Positions 1 to 6,392 of a stretch of 64,000 nucleotides of DNA are shown piece after piece; position 1 is the stretch's first letter; the number at the start of each line of letters is the position of its first letter. The stretch spans positions 10,875 through 74,874 of the forward strand of contig CAMUFJ010000006.1 in the NCBI GenBank assembly GCA_947088135.1. The letters run 5' to 3'. Under the pieces are notes generated by a model that had not been told where the DNA came from, did no database searches, and saw only the letters and a list, made by a program, of their open reading frames with translations. The DNA is from an uncultured Clostridia bacterium. GTDB taxonomy: Bacteria > Bacillota > Clostridia > Christensenellales > Borkfalkiaceae. The position numbers were made by a program, and so were the translations under genes.

Positions 1-1
1 C

Positions 2-124
2 AAAGAGATGTGCGGAGGCCCGCACGTAAGCCGCACGGGCGAGCTCGGCGTGTTTAAGATCGCAAAAGAGCAATCCTCCTCGGCGGGGATCCGCCGCATC
101 AAGGCGGTTTTGGAGGAAAAGTGA
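2..124 (+). CDS. C-terminal end of an AlaX/AlaS-type tRNA-editing (tRNA_SAD) domain protein, cut by the window edge
   Basis: Only the last 40 codons are present, in the frame that ends with TGA at 122-124. The visible sequence holds a CGGPHV motif followed by a short stretch ending IRRIKAVLEEK. CGG-x-HV is the zinc-binding signature of the second additional domain of alanyl-tRNA synthetases and free-standing AlaX editing proteins, which hydrolyse mischarged alanyl-tRNA. The protein stops about 35 residues after the motif, whereas AlaS continues for hundreds of residues, so a stand-alone editing protein or a truncated relative is more likely than alaS itself. A proline replaces the usual threonine of the motif. 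The rest lies outside the window. Confidence 0.6.
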   Translation, partial: KEMCGGPHVSRTGELGVFKIAKEQSSSAGIRRIKAVLEEK

Positions 125-226
125 TCCTTTTCGGGACGAAAAATCGGGAAACGAGCAGGAACGGGGGGCGGAAAAGAAAAATTTTAATTTTTTCCGAAAA
201 ATCTTTAAAACGCAACTCAAAACAGC

Positions 227-255
227 TTGACGGAAATTTCCCAAATGCCTATAAT
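227..255 (+). promoter_or_regulatory. Vegetative (sigma-A type) promoter of rplM-rpsI
   Basis: TTGACG at 227-232 and TATAAT at 250-255 are separated by exactly 17 bp. Transcription should start near 262, giving a leader of about 80 bases before rplM. Confidence 0.85.
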
Positions 256-270
256 GAATGAGTAAGATTG

Positions 271-315
271 AAAAAAGGGCGTTTTTCGGCGCGAAGGCGC
301 ACCCCTTTTCCGGAT
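271..315 (+). promoter_or_regulatory. Candidate L13-type autoregulatory leader hairpin
   Basis: Between the promoter and rplM a hairpin can form: an outer stem of AAAAGGG with CCCCTTTT and an inner GCGC-GAAG-GCGC stem-loop. Many Firmicutes carry an L13 leader at this place, through which the ribosomal protein represses its own operon. The position fits, but I could not compare it with the known covariance model, so the assignment is tentative. Confidence 0.4.
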
Positions 316-340
316 TTAGCACAAAACAAGGAGTACGGAT

Positions 341-772
341 ATGAAAACCTATATGGCAAACGCACGCACGGTTGAAAGAAAATGGTACGTCGTGGATGCG
401 GAAGGAATTCCTCTCGGAAGGCTTTCTTCCAAGGTCGCCGCAATTTTACGCGGTAAAAACAAGCCCGATTTTACGCCGAACGTTGATACGGGCGATTTTG
501 TGATTATTATCAATAGCGACAAGGTCGTTCTTACGGGAAAAAAATGCGAGGATAAAATTCATCGCTATCACACCGGTTATATCGGCGGCTTGAAGGAGAT
601 CCCCTACGGGAAGCTGCTTGCCGAGAAGAGCGACGTTATGGTATACGAATCCATCAAGGGAATGCTTCCCAAAAATTCTCTCGGTCGCCAGATGATCAAA
701 AAGCTCAAAGTGTACAAGGACGACAAACACCGTCACGAGGCGCAGAAGCCCGAAGCTTTAAAATTATTTTGA
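341..772 (+). CDS. rplM: 50S ribosomal protein L13
   Basis: The 143-residue product has the full length and signatures of bacterial L13: the start MKTYMANARTVERKWYVVDA, the LGRLSSKVAAILRGK region near residue 26, an H-R-Y-H-T-G-Y element near residue 75, and a GMLPKN-LGRQMIKKLKVY block near 107-125. L13 is an early-assembling large-subunit protein. The gene starts at an ATG preceded by AAGGAG at 328-333. It is followed after 13 bases by rpsI, the near-universal L13-S9 operon, and is driven by the promoter at 227-255. Confidence 0.98.
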   Translation: MKTYMANARTVERKWYVVDAEGIPLGRLSSKVAAILRGKNKPDFTPNVDTGDFVIIINSDKVVLTGKKCEDKIHRYHTGYIGGLKEIPYGKLLAEKSDVMVYESIKGMLPKNSLGRQMIKKLKVYKDDKHRHEAQKPEALKLF

Positions 773-785
773 GAGGTAAGCGATT

Positions 786-1199
786 ATGGCAAAGGTGAGT
801 TTAAAGAAAAAATTACAGTTTTGGGGCACCGGTCGCAGAAAGAAGGCTATCGCGCGCGTGCGCTTGATTCCTTCCGGCAGCGGCGCGATCATCATTAACG
901 ATCGTTCCTTAGAGGATTATTTCCCTATGGGCACCCTGCAATACATCGTGAAACAGCCTCTCGCCGAAGTTCAGGCGGAGGGCAAATACGACGTTTGCGT
1001 CAACGTGATCGGCGGCGGTTACACCGGTCAGGCGGGCGCGATCCGTCTTGGCATTGCGCGCGCGCTCCTGCAAGCGGAGCCCGAAACGCGCCCCGCGCTC
1101 AAAAAAGCGGGCTTCCTCACGCGCGATCCCCGCGTCAAGGAAAGAAAGAAGTACGGCTTGAAAAAAGCACGCCGCGCTCCTCAGTTCTCGAAGAGATAA
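786..1199 (+). CDS. rpsI: 30S ribosomal protein S9
   Basis: The 137-residue product carries the S9 hallmarks: GTGRRKKAIARVRL near the N-terminus, the central GGGYTGQAGAIRLGIARAL block and the invariant basic tail ending in APQFSKR, which reaches the P-site tRNA in the ribosome. It is slightly longer than the usual 130 residues because of an extra N-terminal segment. An AGAGGT ribosome binding site lies at 771-776. The gene closes the rplM-rpsI operon and is followed within 12 bases by a strong terminator. Confidence 0.98.
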   Translation: MAKVSLKKKLQFWGTGRRKKAIARVRLIPSGSGAIIINDRSLEDYFPMGTLQYIVKQPLAEVQAEGKYDVCVNVIGGGYTGQAGAIRLGIARALLQAEPETRPALKKAGFLTRDPRVKERKKYGLKKARRAPQFSKR

Positions 1200-1210
1200 A
1201 AAGAAAAAAG

Positions 1211-1238
1211 AAACCGACCGTTTTTCGGTCGGTTTTTT
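1211..1238 (+). terminator. Rho-independent terminator of rplM-rpsI
   Basis: A perfect 10-bp stem (AAACCGACCG with CGGTCGGTTT), a TTTTT loop and a run of Ts follow the rpsI stop. Confidence 0.9.
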
Positions 1239-1252
1239 ATATATGTTTGCGG

Positions 1253-2053
1253 TCAGGAAGATGCGGCTATGTTTTCGGGCTCAGCTTCCGCGTTCTCTTC
1301 CGTAAAGCGTTTTCGCAGGCAGATTGTGTTGCGTTCCAGCCATTGCGGTTTGTTCAGAAAAACCGCCAAAGCGGCGATGCTCGTTGCGAGCGCGCCGAAT
1401 ATGGTAACGAGCATATCCCACATGGTGTCGCGAAGCCCCGTTCCGTAATCGAGGGAGGAAACCACGCTCCCGTCGGGATTGATGGCGATGATGCCGTCTT
1501 TATACCGTTGCATATTGCTCGTACCGATGCGGTCGCAGGTAAACTCCGCGCACTCCCACAAAAATTCCATAGCGAGCGCAGTGAAAAACCCGAAGAGCAA
1601 GATCCCGACGGTTTGGGAAGCGGTCGGCTTTTCTCCGTTTTTGGGGCGCATAAACGCGTATCCGAGCGAAATGCCCGCGCACGCCGCCAAAATCCCGCTC
1701 ATCGTGTGCAATACCTTGTCGAAAATAAAGCTCTTGTCATACAGGCGGAACACTTCGCCCGGCACGAAATGGATATAAACGAAGAGATAGAATAAAACGA
1801 GCAGATAGGGCGGAAAATACAGTTTAAACAGCTTTTGCGCAAAGAAGGGGATCCATAAAAACAGTGCGCCGAGCGCCGCCATCAACAAATGGTTGACCGC
1901 CGTTCCCACGCTCTCCCCGTGCGCCGCGCCGATTGCAAGCATCACGATGCAATACACGAACGCCCCTGCCGTCAACGCCGAAAACGCCCAAAATAAAACG
2001 AGCTCTATGAGATTGCGGGCGGGAACGCCGTTTGTTTTTTCTTTGGTTTTCAA
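1253..2053 (-). CDS. YjdF/DUF2238-like multi-pass membrane protein
   Basis: The 266-residue product has about six or seven hydrophobic segments. Conserved-looking polar motifs sit in the middle and C-terminal half: FDKVLHTMSGILAA (about residues 131-144), EFLWECAEF (about 184-192) and DTMWDMLVTIFGA (about 227-239). A D-K-x-x-H pair, E-x-x-W-E and W-D-x-x-x-D arranged this way recall the YjdF/DUF2238 family of predicted inner-membrane proteins, whose function is unknown. The start is a TTG with AGGTGA just upstream. A promoter at 2083-2110 serves it, so it is probably monocistronic. It converges on rpsI. The family call is from memory of the motif pattern only. Confidence 0.6.
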   Translation of the reverse strand: MKTKEKTNGVPARNLIELVLFWAFSALTAGAFVYCIVMLAIGAAHGESVGTAVNHLLMAALGALFLWIPFFAQKLFKLYFPPYLLVLFYLFVYIHFVPGEVFRLYDKSFIFDKVLHTMSGILAACAGISLGYAFMRPKNGEKPTASQTVGILLFGFFTALAMEFLWECAEFTCDRIGTSNMQRYKDGIIAINPDGSVVSSLDYGTGLRDTMWDMLVTIFGALATSIAALAVFLNKPQWLERNTICLRKRFTEENAEAEPENIAASS

Positions 2054-2082
2054 TTCTTCACCTCAAAATCCGTATCACAATC

Positions 2083-2110
2083 ATTATAACGGCGGACGAA
2101 AAAATGTCAA
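2083..2110 (-). promoter_or_regulatory. Vegetative promoter of the YjdF-like gene
   Basis: Read on the minus strand, TTGACA (2110-2105) and TATAAT (2088-2083) are separated by 16 bp. It lies just after the stop of the upstream minus-strand small gene. Confidence 0.8.
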
Positions 2111-2125
2111 CCGTTTCGGTAAGGA

Positions 2126-2341
2126 CTAATCTTTTTTCATGCCGTCTATTTTACGGGAAATGGCGTCGTGTCGGGAGAGAAAGCCGTTGAGCGCGCCGCG
2201 GTTTACGGGCGCGTCCTCGCGCGCCGCATAGACGGGCGGAGGAGGAGAAGGTTCTTCCGTCATCGGTGCGGAAGCGTCCCCCTCCTGCTCGGCAAGGGCG
2301 GACAGCGTATCGAGTAAATCGAATATCCCGAACTTTTCCAT
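2126..2341 (-). CDS. Small acidic hypothetical protein (71 aa)
   Basis: The open frame could begin further upstream, but the start at 2341 is chosen because an AAGGAGA ribosome binding site lies 5-6 bases before this ATG and the upstream frame would overlap the divergent gene at 2478. The protein has a hydrophobic helix-like N-terminus (EKFGIFDLLDTLSALAEQ), a proline-rich acidic middle and a charged C-terminus (SRHDAISRKIDGMKKD). No membrane segment, cysteine or known motif is visible. It lies upstream of, and in the same direction as, the YjdF-like gene, which has its own promoter. Function unknown. Confidence 0.65.
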   Translation of the reverse strand: MEKFGIFDLLDTLSALAEQEGDASAPMTEEPSPPPPVYAAREDAPVNRGALNGFLSRHDAISRKIDGMKKD

Positions 2342-2401
2342 AAAAATCTCCTTATGTCCGAAAATTTCGCAAAGAAATGTGCAAGTTTCACGGGTTTTTG
2401 A

Positions 2402-2430
2402 TTGCAAAAAACCTTGTTTTAGTATATAAT
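2402..2430 (+). promoter_or_regulatory. Vegetative promoter of the large lipoprotein gene
   Basis: TTGCAA at 2402-2407, 17 bp, and TATAAT at 2425-2430. The predicted leader is about 40 bases. Confidence 0.8.
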
Positions 2431-2477
2431 TAAAGTCGTATCGGTAGAACAAGAAATTTCCGAAAGGGTTAAGATCT

Positions 2478-4799
2478 ATGAATAAAACGGTCAAAAAAAT
2501 ATTCGGTATCGCAACGGCGGCGGTTTTGGGCGCAAGCGCGCTCTCCTTGGCGGCGTGCGGCGGTACTACGTTCAAGCCCGTAGCGGCTGACAATTCCGCA
2601 GTCGTTTCCGAAACGCAGGGCGGTTTCCTCGTCGCAACGCAGGATTATTACTACTTCATTAACGGCGTGGAAGCGTACACCGCGGACAACACCTACGGCG
2701 AAGTCGTAAAGGGCGCGCTCAAACGCGTAAAGACGGGCGACGCGCTCGATGCGCAAAAGGCGCAGGAGGCGGAAACGGTGATCCCGTCCCTCATGGTCGC
2801 GGGTAATTACGAGGGCGGAATTTATATCTACGGCGGAAGAATTTACTACGCCACGCCCACCGACGTGAAAAACCAGTCGGGCGAGGTGCAGAACTCCTAT
2901 CTCGATTTCAAGAGCGCGAAAACGGACGGTTCCGACGTGAAGCACCACTTCCGCGAGGACAACAACTCCGTCAATTACCGCTTCGTCGAGGTGGAAGGCG
3001 TCGTCTACGTGCTCTACGTAAAGGATTCCAATTTGCACTCCTTCAATACGGCGAACGCGACGGATACCGTGCTTGTGGAGGGCGCGGGCACGTACCTTTT
3101 CCACAAGACGGACAAGACGAGCCCTTACGTCTACTACACCATGAAGGTGCAGGATAAGAAGGACAGCGACAACCCCATTCCCGAGAGCAGTTACAACCAA
3201 ATTTACCGCGTGCGCGCGGATGCGACCGTAGACCCTTTCGCGGGCACTTGGGATCAGGAATGGCTGAACGAAAACAACGACGGCAAAGTGCCTTACGTCA
3301 ACTACGGCGAACTCGTGCTGGACGGCAGGGGCAAGCTGGATCAAAAGACGAAGTTCAACAAGTCGGACGCAGAACCCGCCGAACCTGCGGGCTACACCTA
3401 CACCGTTCAGACCTACGACAACGGCGGACTGTATTTCAAGCGTGAAAATATCTCCAAATCGGGCGACTCGCAGGGCGCGGGCGCAGTGCTCTATTATTTG
3501 TCCGAGGACAAGCTCGCTACGCTCGACAGCGTGAGCGGCAATAAGCCCGTCGGCAGCGAGGGCGGCGCGCTCGAAGTCGTGGCAAACGCTACCAACGCTT
3601 CCAAAGCGTCGGATAAAGCAATTTTCTTCCTCGACGAGGAAGGGGAATATAAGCACCACTACATTTACGTGGACGGCGACTATATGCGCCGTGCGGACGT
3701 TAAGAGCGACGGCAAGGGTAGCGTGGACGAGCTTCAAATCGCTTACGGCGTGAGCGGAGCGACCCTTCTCTCCCGCGACGTGACCGAAGACTTCGGCTAC
3801 GTTTACTATACCGCTTCGAACGGCAGCGGACTTTCCGTAAACCGCGCGGTGTACACGGGTGAGGCAAAGGACTACGCCAATTTGCAGTATGAGGAGGTGG
3901 ATACCCGCGATTTGTACGCGTCCGTTAAAATCCTGAACGTACAGCACGCGAGCAGTTGGTACGCGCCTGAAATTTTGGACGGCATTCTCTTCTATGCGAA
4001 CGCCGAGAGTTTCGGCTCCGTATCCTATAATTACGTTTATACCGTCGATTTGAAAAACGACGACAACGCGCTCATGAACAACCGCGAGATCAAGGAGTTC
4101 AACGAGAAGTACGAGGAGATCACCGACGACTATTTCAGCAAGGTGTCGAGCGACGTCAGCGCGAACGCATCCACGGCGGCGAAATACTATTTCTACACGG
4201 GCGATGCGGACAAGCTCTTTGACGAGAACATCAAGGAAGCGACGGACGCAGGTAAGTCGGCAACGTATCTGTACACCCAAAAGGAACAGGATTTCTTCAA
4301 GGCGTTTAAGGACGGCGTTTCGAAGAAGGACAACGAGAATATGCCCGAGGACGGCGTGAGCCGCAGATTGACCGATTTCACCAACATTCTCGGCGAGATG
4401 AACGAAGCGGACACCGACGCGCTCCAAGAGCACTGGAAAACGACGCTTCGCACCTATACCGCGCCCGAGGAAGAGAAAACGGGGCTTCCCGTTTGGGCTT
4501 GGGTGCTCATCGGCGTCGGTTGCGGACTTATCGTTGCGGGCGCGGCGCTCACTGCGGTGTTGCTCGTCCGTAAGAAGAAAAAGACGCAGGGCGAACAGAA
4601 ACCCGAAAAAATGCGCGTCGATACCACCGACGACAAGGACGTGGACGTTTACGCCGCGCTCGGAGAAGAGCCCGTTCCCGAAAAAGAAATCGAGGAATCC
4701 GTCGAGGAAGTTCCCGTTGAGGAGTCAGCTCCCGCAGAGGAAGCTACTCCTATTGAAGAGCCTGCTCCCGCAGAGGAATCCGCAGAGCCGAAGGAATAA
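2478..4799 (+). CDS. Large lipoprotein with an additional C-terminal membrane anchor
   Basis: The 773-residue product starts with a type II signal peptide whose lipobox (SLAAC) ends near residue 26. A long extracellular region follows, rich in Tyr, Asp, Gly and Lys, with recurring short strands such as GGIYIYGGRIYYA and VEGVVYVLYV that suggest a beta-propeller-like fold. Near residue 675 a clear transmembrane helix appears (about WAWVLIGVGCGLIVAGAALT), then a basic stop-transfer run and a Glu/Pro-rich cytoplasmic tail of some 65 residues. A lipid anchor at one end and a helix at the other is unusual. The gene stands alone between its own promoter (2402-2430) and a terminator (4813-4840). It shares this architecture with the gene at 14358-17852. 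Function unknown. Confidence 0.8.
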   Translation: MNKTVKKIFGIATAAVLGASALSLAACGGTTFKPVAADNSAVVSETQGGFLVATQDYYYFINGVEAYTADNTYGEVVKGALKRVKTGDALDAQKAQEAETVIPSLMVAGNYEGGIYIYGGRIYYATPTDVKNQSGEVQNSYLDFKSAKTDGSDVKHHFREDNNSVNYRFVEVEGVVYVLYVKDSNLHSFNTANATDTVLVEGAGTYLFHKTDKTSPYVYYTMKVQDKKDSDNPIPESSYNQIYRVRADATVDPFAGTWDQEWLNENNDGKVPYVNYGELVLDGRGKLDQKTKFNKSDAEPAEPAGYTYTVQTYDNGGLYFKRENISKSGDSQGAGAVLYYLSEDKLATLDSVSGNKPVGSEGGALEVVANATNASKASDKAIFFLDEEGEYKHHYIYVDGDYMRRADVKSDGKGSVDELQIAYGVSGATLLSRDVTEDFGYVYYTASNGSGLSVNRAVYTGEAKDYANLQYEEVDTRDLYASVKILNVQHASSWYAPEILDGILFYANAESFGSVSYNYVYTVDLKNDDNALMNNREIKEFNEKYEEITDDYFSKVSSDVSANASTAAKYYFYTGDADKLFDENIKEATDAGKSATYLYTQKEQDFFKAFKDGVSKKDNENMPEDGVSRRLTDFTNILGEMNEADTDALQEHWKTTLRTYTAPEEEKTGLPVWAWVLIGVGCGLIVAGAALTAVLLVRKKKKTQGEQKPEKMRVDTTDDKDVDVYAALGEEPVPEKEIEESVEEVPVEESAPAEEATPIEEPAPAEESAEPKE

Positions 4800-4812
4800 C
4801 AGTAAGCATTTT

Positions 4813-4840
4813 ACCCCCGCCCAAGCGGGGGTTTTGTTTT
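4813..4840 (+). terminator. Rho-independent terminator of the large lipoprotein gene
   Basis: An 8-bp stem, ACCCCCGC (4813-4820) with GCGGGGGT (4825-4832), a CCAA loop and a T-rich tail. Confidence 0.9.
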
Positions 4841-4963
4841 AGCCGAAACCGTTTGAAGGGAGGAATTTTCGGCTTGGAATGCACCCGAACGGGCAGGTTC
4901 GCAGAAAGCGCCGAAAAAAACCGAGAAATTGCAAAAAAATTTACAAAACGTATAAAAAAACAG

Positions 4964-4992
4964 TTTACAAAAAAAATAAATACTAATATAAT
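4964..4992 (+). promoter_or_regulatory. Vegetative promoter of the zinc-ribbon gene
   Basis: TTTACA at 4964-4969, 17 bp, TATAAT at 4987-4992, inside an AT-rich stretch. Confidence 0.8.
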
Positions 4993-5045
4993 TTATTAGC
5001 CGATATCCGTGGCGGAATGGCGACGGACGGCAGGCAGGAGTAATT

Positions 5046-5531
5046 ATGGTACGCTATATGAAATGCCCGCGTTGCGAGCTCAATTATATCGATGCGGAAA
5101 AACAGGAATATTGCGACGTTTGCCTGAAAGAGATGAAGGGCATCGCGCTGGATACGGACGAGTTGGAATTAGAGGAGGCGGAAGCGCCCACCGAACTTTG
5201 CCCCGTCTGCGGTGAAAATATGATGCGCCCGGGCGAGAAGATGTGCGACGAGTGCAAACAAAAGGCGGAGTACGAAACGGAAGAGCCCGACCCCGACGAG
5301 GACGACGAGTGGCGGGAATACCTCGACGACGAAACGGACACGGAAATCGACGAGGAGCTCGGAGAGGACTTTGCCGGCGAGTTCGACGATGAGGAAGATT
5401 TGGACGAGGAAGAGGAATACGAGTCCGAGGAAGAGGAAGATCTCGAATACGTCACGGGCGACGAAATTTATTCGATCGTGGACGATGAGGATGACGACGA
5501 CGAGGATAAAGATTCCGAAGAAGATTTTTAA
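5046..5531 (+). CDS. Zinc-ribbon protein with a long acidic tail
   Basis: The 161-residue product opens with two CxxC pairs (CPRC near residue 7, CDVC near 23) and has a second four-cysteine cluster (CPVC near 52, CDEC near 68), enough for two treble-clef or ribbon zinc sites. From about residue 80 to the end it is almost entirely Asp and Glu with a few aromatic residues. The start has AGGAG five bases upstream. The next gene is comF, itself with an N-terminal zinc cluster. In Bacillus a zinc-ribbon protein (YvyF) also neighbours comFC, but the acidic tail is not part of that family as I know it. A hairpin at 5543-5566 separates the two genes. Role unknown. Confidence 0.75.
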   Translation: MVRYMKCPRCELNYIDAEKQEYCDVCLKEMKGIALDTDELELEEAEAPTELCPVCGENMMRPGEKMCDECKQKAEYETEEPDPDEDDEWREYLDDETDTEIDEELGEDFAGEFDDEEDLDEEEEYESEEEEDLEYVTGDEIYSIVDDEDDDDEDKDSEEDF

Positions 5532-5542
5532 AATATTGTTTG

Positions 5543-5566
5543 AAAAGCGGCAGAATTGCCGCTTTT
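5543..5566 (+). terminator. Terminator-like hairpin between the zinc-ribbon gene and comF
   Basis: A perfect 10-bp stem (AAAAGCGGCA with TGCCGCTTTT) with a GAAT loop. The T-run is only the end of the stem, so termination may be partial and comF may depend on read-through. Confidence 0.55.
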
Positions 5567-5596
5567 GTCGTAAACAAACGAACTGCGGAGGAGGAA

Positions 5597-6337
5597 ATGA
5601 ACTTTTTCCAACGGCTTAGGGAAAGGATCGAGAAGTACGACGACGGGCACAATTTCACTTGCGACGTGTGCGGGCGGGAAGTGTTTGAGAATGAGCGCGT
5701 TTGCGCGCAGTGCAAAAGGGAACTTCCTTGGAATAACGGGCACGTGTGTCCCATTTGCGGGAGAAAGGTATTGGAGGAGGGCGTCTGCCTCGAATGCAAG
5801 CAAAAGCCCGTCGGGGTCGATATGGCGCGCTCCGCCTTTTTGCATGAAGGGGAGGCGGCGAAGCTCGTCGTGCGCTTCAAGCGGGGAAGGCGGTATTTGT
5901 ACCGCACCTTTTCCGAGCTTGTGCTTCCTCTTTTGAATCAAGAATTTTCGGGCGCGGACGCGCTGACCTTTGTTCCCATGACGGCGCGCGCCGAGAGAAA
6001 ACGCGGGTACAATCAATCCCGACTTTTGGCGGAAGGGCTTGCCGTGCGGTGCGAAAAACCCGTTTTGTATGTCGTGGAAAAGCGCAAGGAGAGCAAACCG
6101 CAAAAGACGCTCGGTCGCACCGAGCGTGAGAAAAACTTAGAGGGCTGTTTTCACGTGACGGATAGAAAAGCGGTAAAGGGCAAAAATCTCCTTATCGTCG
6201 ACGATACGTTTACCACGGGTTCTACCGTTTCCGCGCTGTCGGGCGCGTTGAAGCGTGCCGGTGCGGCGAGCGTATGCGCGCTTACCGTCACGAGCGTGCA
6301 GTATAAAAACCCCTTCGGAAATCCGCCGAAGCAATAA
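5597..6337 (+). CDS. comF: ComF family protein (amidophosphoribosyltransferase-like, competence-associated)
   Basis: The 246-residue product has an N-terminal zinc cluster (CDVCGRE, CAQCK, CPICGRK, CLECK; about residues 22-75) followed by a phosphoribosyltransferase-type domain. The PRPP-loop signature LLIVDDTFTTGSTVSAL is present near residue 200, and ERKRGYNQSRLLAEGLA near 137 is the typical ComFC stretch. ComFC is needed for transformation in Bacillus; its biochemistry is not fully settled. The start at 5597 is chosen because GGAGGAGG lies at 5587-5594; an upstream in-frame start at 5540 would overlap the hairpin at 5543. A comEC gene elsewhere in the window (49098) supports a DNA-uptake role. 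Confidence 0.9.
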   Translation: MNFFQRLRERIEKYDDGHNFTCDVCGREVFENERVCAQCKRELPWNNGHVCPICGRKVLEEGVCLECKQKPVGVDMARSAFLHEGEAAKLVVRFKRGRRYLYRTFSELVLPLLNQEFSGADALTFVPMTARAERKRGYNQSRLLAEGLAVRCEKPVLYVVEKRKESKPQKTLGRTEREKNLEGCFHVTDRKAVKGKNLLIVDDTFTTGSTVSALSGALKRAGAASVCALTVTSVQYKNPFGNPPKQ

Positions 6338-6349
6338 ATAAGAATAAAA

Positions 6350-6379
6350 AAACGCCTTGCGGGAAACCGCAGGGCGTTT
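6350..6379 (-). terminator. Bidirectional terminator between comF and the P-type ATPase gene
   Basis: The stem AAACGCC-TTGCGG pairs with CCGCA-GGGCGTTT around a GAAA loop. The long T-run appears only when read on the minus strand, so it chiefly ends the ATPase transcript, but it can also stop comF. Confidence 0.75.
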
Positions 6380-6392
6380 AACGTTGTTGAAA

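Noticed and set aside
2469..4433. A 654-codon open frame antisense to the large lipoprotein gene
   Set aside because: It mirrors a high-GC coding strand, has no ribosome binding site, and its translation is a low-complexity run of Val/Arg/Glu. The plus-strand frame has a signal peptide, promoter and terminator.
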